From Polyangia bacterium (GTDB lineage Bacteria > Myxococcota_A > Polyangia > Polyangiales > Polyangiaceae), in NCBI GenBank assembly GCA_030433055.1, contig JAUILJ010000569.1:1-5718 (forward strand): a stretch of DNA of 5,718 bases, written 5' to 3'. The position numbers and the translations under genes were made by a program. Numbering within the stretch: position 1 is the stretch's first letter; each line of letters starts with the position of its first letter. The notes beneath the pieces were generated by a model that was not told the origin of the DNA, ran no database searches, and saw only the letters and a list, made by a program, of their open reading frames with translations. This document shows positions 1 to 5,718 of this stretch, piece by piece.

Positions 1-342
1 GTGCTCGACGTCCTGTTCGAGCATACCGCGGAGCACCCCGAGCTGCACCGCGTGTTCCTCGGCATGTCCCTGCGAGACATCGACGTCGCTCGCATCCGCG
101 CGGAATTCGAGTCTCGTGGGCGCACCGTGATCGCCGCGCTGGTGCGCGAGGTGGTCCCGAAGAGCCACGTGCCGGATCCCATCGCCGCCGCCGAGGTGAT
201 CCAAATTGCCGCGCAGGAAATTGCCGTGTTTACCGTGGGAGGCCGAGGCGTAAAGTCAGAAGCTCGTGCCGAGGCCTTGCGCGAGGCCCTGGGCAGCATG
301 ATATTCCGTTACCTGTTCGCCGACGCGCCGCCCGCAGACTGA
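1..342 (+). CDS. Probable TetR-family transcriptional regulator, C-terminal part (5' end outside window)
   Basis: The frame is open from the first base and ends at TGA 340-342, giving 113 residues. The GTG at position 1 is most likely an internal Val codon, because TetR proteins are usually about 190-220 residues and the N-terminal helix-turn-helix is absent here. What remains is all-helical in character: an amphipathic stretch with EHPELHRVFLGM (residues 11-22), a helix rich in Arg/Glu around 30-50, a hydrophobic helix EVIQIAAQEIAVFTVGG (65-81), and a final helix ending MIFRYLF (100-106). This resembles the ligand-binding and dimerisation half of TetR regulators, where HPEL-type and C-terminal FRYL-type segments are common. 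The next gene lies 117 bp downstream on the same strand, so regulation of it is possible but unproven. The DNA-binding half is not visible, so the family call rests on the C-terminal half alone. Confidence 0.6.
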   Translation: MLDVLFEHTAEHPELHRVFLGMSLRDIDVARIRAEFESRGRTVIAALVREVVPKSHVPDPIAAAEVIQIAAQEIAVFTVGGRGVKSEARAEALREALGSMIFRYLFADAPPAD

Positions 343-415
343 GCGTTCTACTCACTCGCGCGACGCGTCTTTCGTGCACTTCGCACGCGCGCGCTGCTGC
401 TTGCGCGCACCTGAC

Positions 416-443
416 GAGTCGCCAGTGACTCCGCCAGGTTTTT
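416..443 (+). terminator. Possible weak hairpin plus T-run between the regulator and the radical SAM gene
   Basis: A 5-bp inverted repeat GAGTC (416-420) / GACTC (427-431) with a 6-nt loop is followed, seven bases later, by TTTTT (439-443). The stem is short and the T-run is not directly adjacent, so this is at best a weak intrinsic terminator for the upstream gene. The rest of the 343-459 gap has further GC-rich inverted repeats (for example CGTGC 373-377 / GCACG 383-387) and no recognisable sigma70-type promoter. Confidence 0.2.
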
Positions 444-444
444 C

Positions 445-452
445 GGGGGTGA
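445..452 (+). promoter_or_regulatory. Ribosome binding site of the radical SAM gene
   Basis: GGGGGTGA lies 7 nt before the ATG at 460. It is the best Shine-Dalgarno match among the complete genes here and fixes the start of the radical SAM protein. Confidence 0.75.
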
Positions 453-459
453 GAGAGCC

Positions 460-1548
<1,089 letters not shown>

Positions 1549-1620
1549 ACTCGAGGGTGACACCGACGACCGAACGGCGCGCCTCACCCCCGAAGCAGCA
1601 GGAAGCGGCCGCCCGAGCAG

Positions 1621-2385
1621 CTACTTGCGCATCAGGAGCTTCTCGAGCTCGACGCCAGCGCCAGCCAGCGCCTCGCCCTGGATGGTGCACAGCTTGCTGA
1701 TGCCTTCCATCCCGAGGTCGATCATCGCGTCCATGTCCGAGCGAGCCACGGCCTCGCCCTCGGCGGTGCCCTGGATCTCCACGATGCCGCCCTTGGCGGT
1801 GCCCACCACGTTCAGGTCTACGCGCGCCGTGCTGTCCTCGGCGTAGCACAGGTCGAGGGCGTACTCCCCGTCCACGTGCCCCACGGAAATGGCCGCGACC
1901 TGATCCCGCAGCACCGGGATCTCCAGCCGGCGATCCTGGCGTAGCTTGTGCAGCGCCTGCGCCAGCGCGATGAAGCCGGCGGTGATCGACGCGGTGCGCG
2001 TGCCACCGTCTGCTTCGAGCACGTCACAGTCGATGTGGATCGAGCGCTCGCCGAGCTTGGAGAGCTCCACGGCGGCGCGCAGCGAGCGACCGATCAGGCG
2101 CTCGATCTCCCGCGCGCGACCGCCCAGCGGGCGCTCACGACCATCCCGTCGCTCACGGCGACGCGGGTTGGCCCGGGGGTGCATCTGGTACTCCGCGGTG
2201 ACCCAGCCCTTACCGGTTCCCTCGAGAAAGGGCGGAACGCTCTCATCGACGGACGCCGTCACCAGCACCCGAGTGCCCCCGCAGCGGTAGAGGGCGGAGC
2301 CCTCAGCCAGAGAATGAAAACCGGTTTGCACTTCAACGGGCCGCGGTTCTCGCAGATCCCGACCACCACGCTTGTCACGAGCCAT
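1621..2385 (-). CDS. rph: Ribonuclease PH
   Basis: The gene encodes a 254-residue RNase PH, the phosphorolytic 3'-5' exoribonuclease that trims tRNA precursor 3' ends in the cytoplasm as a hexameric ring. Visible family blocks, in order: RPVEVQTGFHSLAEGSALY (15-33), GWVTAEYQMHPRA (60-72), GGRAREIERLIGRSLRAAVEL (88-108), DCDVLEADGGTRTASIT (119-135, with the phosphate-contacting GGTRTA loop), DLCYAEDSTARVDLNVV (178-194, carrying the Asp residues D178 and D184 expected at the active site) and EIQGTAEGEA (203-212). One small difference is Ala136 where many homologues have Gly after TASIT. The frame stays open upstream to 2448, but ATG 2385 is preferred. It gives the usual short N-terminus before RPV and has TAAGG on the minus strand 8 nt upstream. 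The gene stands alone, convergent with amrS and divergent from yjdF; the frequent partner rdgB is not here. Confidence 0.96.
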   Translation of the reverse strand: MARDKRGGRDLREPRPVEVQTGFHSLAEGSALYRCGGTRVLVTASVDESVPPFLEGTGKGWVTAEYQMHPRANPRRRERRDGRERPLGGRAREIERLIGRSLRAAVELSKLGERSIHIDCDVLEADGGTRTASITAGFIALAQALHKLRQDRRLEIPVLRDQVAAISVGHVDGEYALDLCYAEDSTARVDLNVVGTAKGGIVEIQGTAEGEAVARSDMDAMIDLGMEGISKLCTIQGEALAGAGVELEKLLMRK

Positions 2386-2393
2386 GGGGCCTG

Positions 2394-2398
2394 CCTTA
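2394..2398 (-). promoter_or_regulatory. Ribosome binding site of rph
   Basis: The minus strand reads TAAGG here, 8 nt before the ATG at 2385. It supports the shorter rph start over the longer open frame. It lies within the 25-bp gap before the ATG at 2411, chosen as the start of the divergent membrane-protein gene. Confidence 0.5.
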
Positions 2399-2410
2399 CC
2401 ATGCAACGTC

Positions 2411-3106
2411 ATGCCGTCGCAGTCGAATGTCTCTTGGCACGTCCCCACCCGCGCCAGCGTGTCGGCTTCTCGCCTGGCTCGCCCAGGCCATCAACGCTTG
2501 CCACTGATTCTGCTGGCAGTCGGTGCCCTGATCCTCGGGCTGAGCCTGATCAGTCCGCCTGCCGGGCGCTTCAGCTGGTCCCTCGAGGTCGTGCCCGGAT
2601 TGATCGGCGTGGCGGTGATGCTCGGCACCTACAAGAAGCTTCCGCTCTCCCACTGGATCTACATCAGCGTCTTCATGCACGTGTTGATCCTGAACTACGG
2701 GGGCATCTACACCTACGCGGAAACACCGCTGGGGAACTGGGCCAAGGACACCTTCCACCTGGCGCGCAATCACTACGACCGCATCGGGCACATCGCCCTC
2801 GGTGTCTTCCCCTGCTTCATCATTCGCGAGGTGCTGCTGCGACTGACTCCGCTCAAGCGAGGAGGCTGGCTCTACTTCATCGTCGTCTCCATCGTGCTCG
2901 CCATCGCCGCCTTCTGGGAGCTGATCGAGTGGTGGGTCACCCTGGTCGTCGCCGGGGACAAGGGCACCGCGTTCCTCGGTAGCCAGGGCGACGTGTGGGA
3001 CGCCCAGTGGGACATGTTCCTCGCGCAGCTCGGGGCGATGATCGCGCTGCCGCTGCTCAGCAAGCTCCACGATCGCTCGATGGCCAAGGTCTTCGCGAGC
3101 GGCTGA
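2411..3106 (+). CDS. YjdF/DUF2238 family inner-membrane protein
   Basis: The protein has 231 residues from the chosen ATG and about six hydrophobic segments: near 30-47 (LPLILLAVGALILGL), 58-72, 81-97, 128-143, 152-172 and 201-216. Loops carry the conserved signatures of DUF2238 (E. coli YjdF): NYGGIYTYAETPLGNW (95-110), ARNHYDRIGH (118-127), WELIEWW (169-175) and FLGSQGDVWDAQWDMF (188-203). The many conserved His, Asp, Glu and Trp residues near membrane borders are a family trait, but no biochemical function is established. The start is uncertain. The frame opens at TTG 2372, with ATG at 2384 and 2411 and GTG at 2459, none with a good Shine-Dalgarno sequence. The 2459 start would put the first helix closer to the N-terminus, as in shorter homologues. 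The gene is divergent from rph and 27 bp upstream of queE, probably cotranscribed with it. It is unrelated to the Bacillus gene that names the yjdF riboswitch. Confidence 0.85.
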   Translation: MPSQSNVSWHVPTRASVSASRLARPGHQRLPLILLAVGALILGLSLISPPAGRFSWSLEVVPGLIGVAVMLGTYKKLPLSHWIYISVFMHVLILNYGGIYTYAETPLGNWAKDTFHLARNHYDRIGHIALGVFPCFIIREVLLRLTPLKRGGWLYFIVVSIVLAIAAFWELIEWWVTLVVAGDKGTAFLGSQGDVWDAQWDMFLAQLGAMIALPLLSKLHDRSMAKVFASG

Positions 3107-3133
3107 CTGGCAGTCAACGCCTGCGCGCGATAC

Positions 3134-3922
3134 ATGCCTGGCGTGGACGCCGATCAACCCGTAGCTCCTCCGCTCCTGCGCGTCAGCGAGATCTTCAGCA
3201 GTGTCCAGGGCGAAGGCGCGAGCCTCGGGGCGCCCTGCGTGTTCTTGCGCCTGGCGCTGTGTAACCTGCGCTGCAGCTGGTGCGATACCAAGTACACCTG
3301 GGACTGGTCGCAGTATCGCTACGCCGACGAGGTGAAGGAGCGCCCGATCGCCGAGGTGCTGCGCGACGTCCGACGTTACCTTGCGGAACAAGCACTCGGC
3401 GCGCCCGCTGAGCAGGAGGGGGAGAGACGCACCTCGAGCCCAGCGCAATCACCGCGGCTCGTCATCACCGGGGGCGAGCCGCTGATCCAGAGCAAGGCGC
3501 TGGTCGAGCTCTTGCAGCAGCTGCCCAGCGACGTCGTGGTCGAGGTGGAGACCAACGGCACCTTTGCTCCGCTGCCCGAGCTCGCGCTGCGGGTGAACCA
3601 GTGGAACGTCTCACCCAAGCTGAGCCACGGTGGAGATCCGGAGAATCGGCGCCTGGTGGACGACGCCTTGCTCGCCCTGCGGGACACCAGGCGCGCGTGG
3701 CTCAAGCTGGTGGTCGAAGCGGAGAGCGACTGGTCCGAGATCGAAAGCTTGCTGAAGCGCACTGCATGGCCGCGAGAGCGAGTGCTCTTGATGCCTCAAG
3801 CCAGCGACCGCGAGGCGCTGCGCGCGAGGCTGCCCATCGTCAACGACATTGCCGCGCGGCAACATGTACAGAGCTGCTCGCGGCTACACATCGAGCGCTG
3901 GGGCGGACGCCGCGGCGTCTGA
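3134..3922 (+). CDS. queE: 7-carboxy-7-deazaguanine synthase QueE (radical SAM)
   Basis: This 262-residue radical SAM enzyme makes 7-carboxy-7-deazaguanine from 6-carboxytetrahydropterin, the ring-contraction step shared by queuosine and other 7-deazapurines. Visible features: EIFSSVQGEGASLGAPCVFLR (19-39), the QueE start motif; the cluster motif C43-N-L-R-C47-S-W-C50 followed by DTKYTWDW (51-58); ITGGEPLIQ (111-119) for SAM binding; EVETNGT (137-143); NVSPKLSHGG (158-167); LLMPQ (218-222); and the C-terminal SRLHIERWGGRRGV (249-262). Residues 84-107 form a Pro/Glu/Ser-rich, probably flexible stretch between the cluster loop and the TGGEP strand. The ATG at 3134 lacks a good Shine-Dalgarno sequence; translation may depend on the yjdF-like gene ending 27 bp upstream. 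queC, queD and queF are not in the window. Its stop codon lies 3 bp from the stop of the opposing gene. Identification is firm. Confidence 0.95.
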   Translation: MPGVDADQPVAPPLLRVSEIFSSVQGEGASLGAPCVFLRLALCNLRCSWCDTKYTWDWSQYRYADEVKERPIAEVLRDVRRYLAEQALGAPAEQEGERRTSSPAQSPRLVITGGEPLIQSKALVELLQQLPSDVVVEVETNGTFAPLPELALRVNQWNVSPKLSHGGDPENRRLVDDALLALRDTRRAWLKLVVEAESDWSEIESLLKRTAWPRERVLLMPQASDREALRARLPIVNDIAARQHVQSCSRLHIERWGGRRGV

Positions 3923-3931
3923 ACGCTAGCG
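3904..3931. terminator. Palindromic junction between two convergent stop codons, possible bidirectional terminator
   Basis: A perfect 14-bp palindrome (GACGCCGCGGCGTC, 3906-3919) forms the last codons of queE and touches its TGA. In RNA it can extend to a 7-bp stem, CGGACGC/GCGUCUG, with a CGCG loop and one G-U pair (3904-3921). Directly after it, CGCTAGCG (3924-3931) is a second perfect palindrome spanning the opposing stop codon (3926-3928). There is no T-run on either strand, so a classical intrinsic terminator is not shown; the call is inferred from position and symmetry. Confidence 0.35.
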
Positions 3932-5524
3932 CCGCCGCACGCGAACCCGACGACGCCGAGACAGCCCGGCGAGCAACAGCGCGCCTAACCCCCAGACCCA
4001 CGGGCGCCTGCCAGAAGGCGCCTGCAGCCGACAGTTGCAGTCGCCGTCGTCGATCTTCTTGCTCGCGGTGCTCGGGTTGGCCGTCGAGCCATCACCCTCG
4101 AACTGCGGCTCTCCACCGGTCCCAGCGACGCCCGCGTCTGGGATCCCTCCGGTGCCTCCCGTGGGGACCACGCCACCGGTGCCGCCAGTGCCGCCAGTTC
4201 CGCCTGCGCCGCCCGCGCCGCCTGCGCCGCCTGCGCCGCACGGCTCGTCGGCTCCGTCACAGTCTTCGTCGATGCCGTTGCCACAGACTTCAGGCACGGG
4301 TGTCCCCGGGGCGGCGTCGCACTCGACGCCGAGCTGGTCGACGCTGCACACCAAGAAGCCCGAAGTCGCGCAGGCTCCGACACCGACCGAGCAGGCGTCT
4401 CCCAGGGTGACGAAGTCCTCATCCGTGGAGCTGTCGCAGTCGTTGTCGATCCCGTCGCACAGTTCCGTTACCCCAGGGAACCGCGTGGGGTCATCATCAG
4501 CACAGTCCGCGGCCCCGCCTGCTTCACCGACGTCCAGGCAATCGCCATCCCCGTTTCCGTCGAGCCCCAGCTCGCAAGCGCCGTCACCGTCGTCGTCGAT
4601 GTGCGGCCCGCAGTCGCCGCTCGGCACCGCCAGCCCGCGGACCTCGTGAAGGGCAGTGGTGGTCTGAACGTACAGCGAGTAGCCTCCGCCAGCCGCTGAG
4701 GGGCCGTACCCCACGTCATAGAAGTCGCTCCCCGTCATCACGATCTCCCACTCCGAGGAGTCGTCGATCTGCTGATTGCCGTTCCCATCGCGCAGGCGGT
4801 AGACGTTCGTGGCCGTGGCCGCGTAGACGTCGCCATTGCTGAAGTCGACCGCGGAGGCGCGCAGGTTGGCGCCGCTGATGGAGGCGTAGGGCGTCACCGT
4901 GCCATCAGACGCCATGCGCATCAGTGCATCGGTTCCTCCGGGAACCTCGGCGAGATACATCACGTTGTCCAGGCTCGCTTCCACCTCGTCCACGTTCTCG
5001 AAGGAGTAGCTGCTCGGAAACGGCGACACGACCCCCGCGGGCGTGACCCGATACAGCGTCGCCACCCGAACGGCGGCGATCGCGTTGCTCTGACAGTCGA
5101 AATCCATGCTGGTCGCCACCAGCTGCGTCCCGTCGTTGAGCCTGACCAGGTCGGATTGGCGAGTGCCGTCCACGGCGAAACGCTGAACTGGAAAAGCGTT
5201 CTCGGTGGTGGGGACCCGGTAGATCAGGCCATCTCGCCCGATGCGTAGATCCCCGCGGAACGTATCCGCGTGATACACGCCCGTGGTGATCCGGGCGACG
5301 CTGTCATCGGTGCCGACCCGGAAGATCATCTCACCCAAGTTGCTGTAGGCGTAGACCACGCCGTCGTCAGCCACATCCAGACCGCCCAGGTAGCTATCCG
5401 ACGCGAGGCTCACGCTGCGCGCGAGGCTGAGGTCACTGGCGGTGACGACCTGCGCCGAAGCCACCGGGGAGAGGAGGAGCGCTGAGAGCGCCACCACCGC
5501 CAACGTCTTGCGGCGAATGCTCAT
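3926..5524 (-). CDS. MYXO-CTERM surface protein with beta-propeller-like region and MopE-type metal-binding motifs
   Basis: The protein has 532 residues in five parts. (1) A signal peptide, residues 1-24: basic MSIRRK, a hydrophobic core, and cleavage expected after SPVASA. (2) Residues about 45-300: recurrent strands such as DVADDGVVYAYS, RIGRDGLIYRV and SNGDVYAATATNVYRL, spaced like a six-bladed beta-propeller of the NHL/SMP-30 sort, with an EF-hand-like DGNGNQQIDD (246-255). (3) An Asp-rich calcium-site-like stretch (310-331) and two MopE-type motifs, DCADDDPTRFPG...CDGIDNDCD (340-364) and EVCGNGIDEDCDG (412-424). (4) A Gly-Gly-Ala/Thr linker (430-471). (5) A MYXO-CTERM tail: C496-N-C498, hydrophobic 508-521, then SRRRRVRVRRR. 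In myxobacteria this tail is processed by myxosortases and places proteins on the cell surface. Ligand and role are unknown; metal binding is inferred from motifs. No good Shine-Dalgarno sequence precedes the ATG at 5524, but the signal peptide supports that start. Confidence 0.88.
   Translation of the reverse strand: MSIRRKTLAVVALSALLLSPVASAQVVTASDLSLARSVSLASDSYLGGLDVADDGVVYAYSNLGEMIFRVGTDDSVARITTGVYHADTFRGDLRIGRDGLIYRVPTTENAFPVQRFAVDGTRQSDLVRLNDGTQLVATSMDFDCQSNAIAAVRVATLYRVTPAGVVSPFPSSYSFENVDEVEASLDNVMYLAEVPGGTDALMRMASDGTVTPYASISGANLRASAVDFSNGDVYAATATNVYRLRDGNGNQQIDDSSEWEIVMTGSDFYDVGYGPSAAGGGYSLYVQTTTALHEVRGLAVPSGDCGPHIDDDGDGACELGLDGNGDGDCLDVGEAGGAADCADDDPTRFPGVTELCDGIDNDCDSSTDEDFVTLGDACSVGVGACATSGFLVCSVDQLGVECDAAPGTPVPEVCGNGIDEDCDGADEPCGAGGAGGAGGAGGTGGTGGTGGVVPTGGTGGIPDAGVAGTGGEPQFEGDGSTANPSTASKKIDDGDCNCRLQAPSGRRPWVWGLGALLLAGLSRRRRVRVRRR
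4172..4243 (-). repeat. Tandem 9-bp repeat encoding the Gly-rich linker
   Basis: Eight imperfect 9-bp units run in register (plus strand: gccaccggt, gccgccagt twice, tccgcctgc, gccgcccgc, gccgcctgc twice, gccgcacgg). Read on the minus strand they give repeated Gly-Gly-Ala and Gly-Gly-Thr triplets, about residues 429-451 of the surface protein. Both near-identical neighbours and diverged units are present, as expected from slippage or unequal exchange. It is a coding repeat and not a CRISPR or mobile feature. Confidence 0.85.
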
Positions 5525-5611
5525 GGATTGCGAGACGCTAGCACGCCTGGTCTGGTCCCCACGCGGCTCTCCGTCCTCTCGGCCGGGCGCTCGCTGATAG
5601 CGCTACCTGGC

Positions 5612-5629
5612 TATTCCGACATAGGAATA
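5612..5629. promoter_or_regulatory. Operator-like inverted repeat TATTCC-N6-GGAATA
   Basis: Two perfect 6-bp arms are separated by gacata, in an AT-rich patch of an otherwise GC-rich region, about 90 bp upstream of the surface protein start. A second register, CTAT-N6-ATAG (5611-5624), overlaps it. The 18-bp symmetrical form suits a dimeric helix-turn-helix repressor or activator. No T-run follows, which argues against a terminator. Confidence 0.35.
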
Positions 5630-5710
5630 TTTGGCTGGCGCAGCATTTCGCGACCCATCAGTCAGCATTCGATTTCACAGGCCGGCTGCGATCGCATACT
5701 CTGAGTCTTC

Positions 5711-5717
5711 GGAGGTG
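5711..5717 (+). promoter_or_regulatory. Strong Shine-Dalgarno at window edge, for a gene beginning just outside
   Basis: GGAGGTG ends one base before the window edge. It is a near-perfect anti-16S match, so a start codon is expected roughly 5-10 bases further on the plus strand. That gene would be divergent from the MYXO-CTERM gene and share its control region. Confidence 0.45.
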
Positions 5718-5718
5718 G

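Larger units (their letters stand above)
5525..5718. promoter_or_regulatory. Non-coding, probably divergent control region
   Basis: No credible gene lies in these 194 bases. The region is less GC-rich than its neighbours, especially 5611-5632. It contains the inverted repeat TATTCC-N6-GGAATA (5612-5629), the direct repeat CAGCATT at 5641-5647 and 5663-5669, the palindrome TGCGATCGCA (5687-5696) and a strong Shine-Dalgarno sequence at 5711-5717. It should carry the promoter of the surface protein gene, transcribed leftward, and probably that of an unseen rightward gene. A possible rightward -10 is CATACT (5695-5700), but the matching -35 is poor. These are sequence patterns only; no regulator is identified. 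Confidence 0.5.

Noticed and set aside
1..342. GTG at position 1 as a true start of a 113-residue protein
   Set aside because: It coincides with the window edge, no upstream sequence can be seen, and the product lacks the N-terminal DNA-binding half expected of its apparent family.
2386..2410. yjdF riboswitch upstream of the YjdF-like gene
   Set aside because: That riboswitch belongs to an unrelated Bacillus gene of the same name, and the 25-bp gap is too short to hold it.
3107..3133. preQ1 riboswitch ahead of queE
   Set aside because: Only 27 bp separate the genes, and no preQ1-type pseudoknot with an A-rich tail is visible.
2396..3448. 350-residue minus-strand open frame opposite the membrane protein and queE
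   Set aside because: It is antisense to two clearly recognisable genes and has the His/Gln/Asp-rich composition of a shadow frame.
4172..4243. CRISPR-like array
   Set aside because: The units are 9 bp, directly adjacent and in frame with the coding sequence, with no spacers.
3601..4410. 269-residue plus-strand open frame rich in Arg, Ala and Pro
   Set aside because: It overlaps queE and the surface protein gene in other frames, has no domain-like sequence, and its composition is what high-GC shadow frames give.
4035..4649. 204-residue Pro/Ser-rich plus-strand open frame
   Set aside because: It is the antisense of the Gly-rich linker and MopE region of the surface protein; the Pro runs are simply reversed Gly codons.
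5687..5696. HIP1-like GCGATCGC element of cyanobacteria
   Set aside because: Only this single copy was noticed, and the window is myxobacterial in character; it is kept only as a possible local palindrome.

Overview
The window looks like a stretch of chromosome from a GC-rich myxobacterium, most likely of the Polyangia/Polyangiales type. The strongest evidence is the large minus-strand gene at the right. Its product has a signal peptide, an Asp/Cys-rich MopE-type metal-binding motif, a (Gly-Gly-Ala/Thr)n linker and a MYXO-CTERM tail (Cys, one hydrophobic helix, Arg cluster), a combination characteristic of that lineage. All genes have the same strongly GC-biased third positions. I see no sign of a mobile element, prophage, CRISPR array, tRNA or rRNA.

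Layout, left to right. Positions 1-342 (+) are the 3' part of a probable TetR-family regulator, cut by the window edge. Positions 460-1548 (+) are a complete radical SAM enzyme of the AmmeMemoRadiSam (AmrS) type with a good ribosome binding site. Facing it is rph (RNase PH, 2385-1621, minus). A YjdF/DUF2238 inner-membrane protein (2411-3106, +) runs divergently from rph and is followed 27 bp later by queE (7-carboxy-7-deazaguanine synthase, 3134-3922, +). queE converges, with only 3 bp between stop codons, on the long MYXO-CTERM surface protein gene (5524-3926, minus). The last 194 bp are a non-coding, probably divergent control region. It holds an AT-rich dyad, a spaced direct repeat, a 10-bp palindrome and, at the very edge, a strong Shine-Dalgarno sequence for a gene that lies outside the window.

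The genes do not form one pathway. rph acts in RNA 3'-end maturation, queE in 7-deazaguanine (queuosine) synthesis, AmrS in a conserved but biochemically obscure system, and the MYXO-CTERM protein at the cell surface. yjdF-queE could be a two-gene transcript, but no functional link is evident. I found no convincing undescribed system. The items most worth a second look are the surface protein, the overlapping-palindrome junction between queE and that gene, the head-to-head start region of rph and yjdF, and the structured control region at the right edge.
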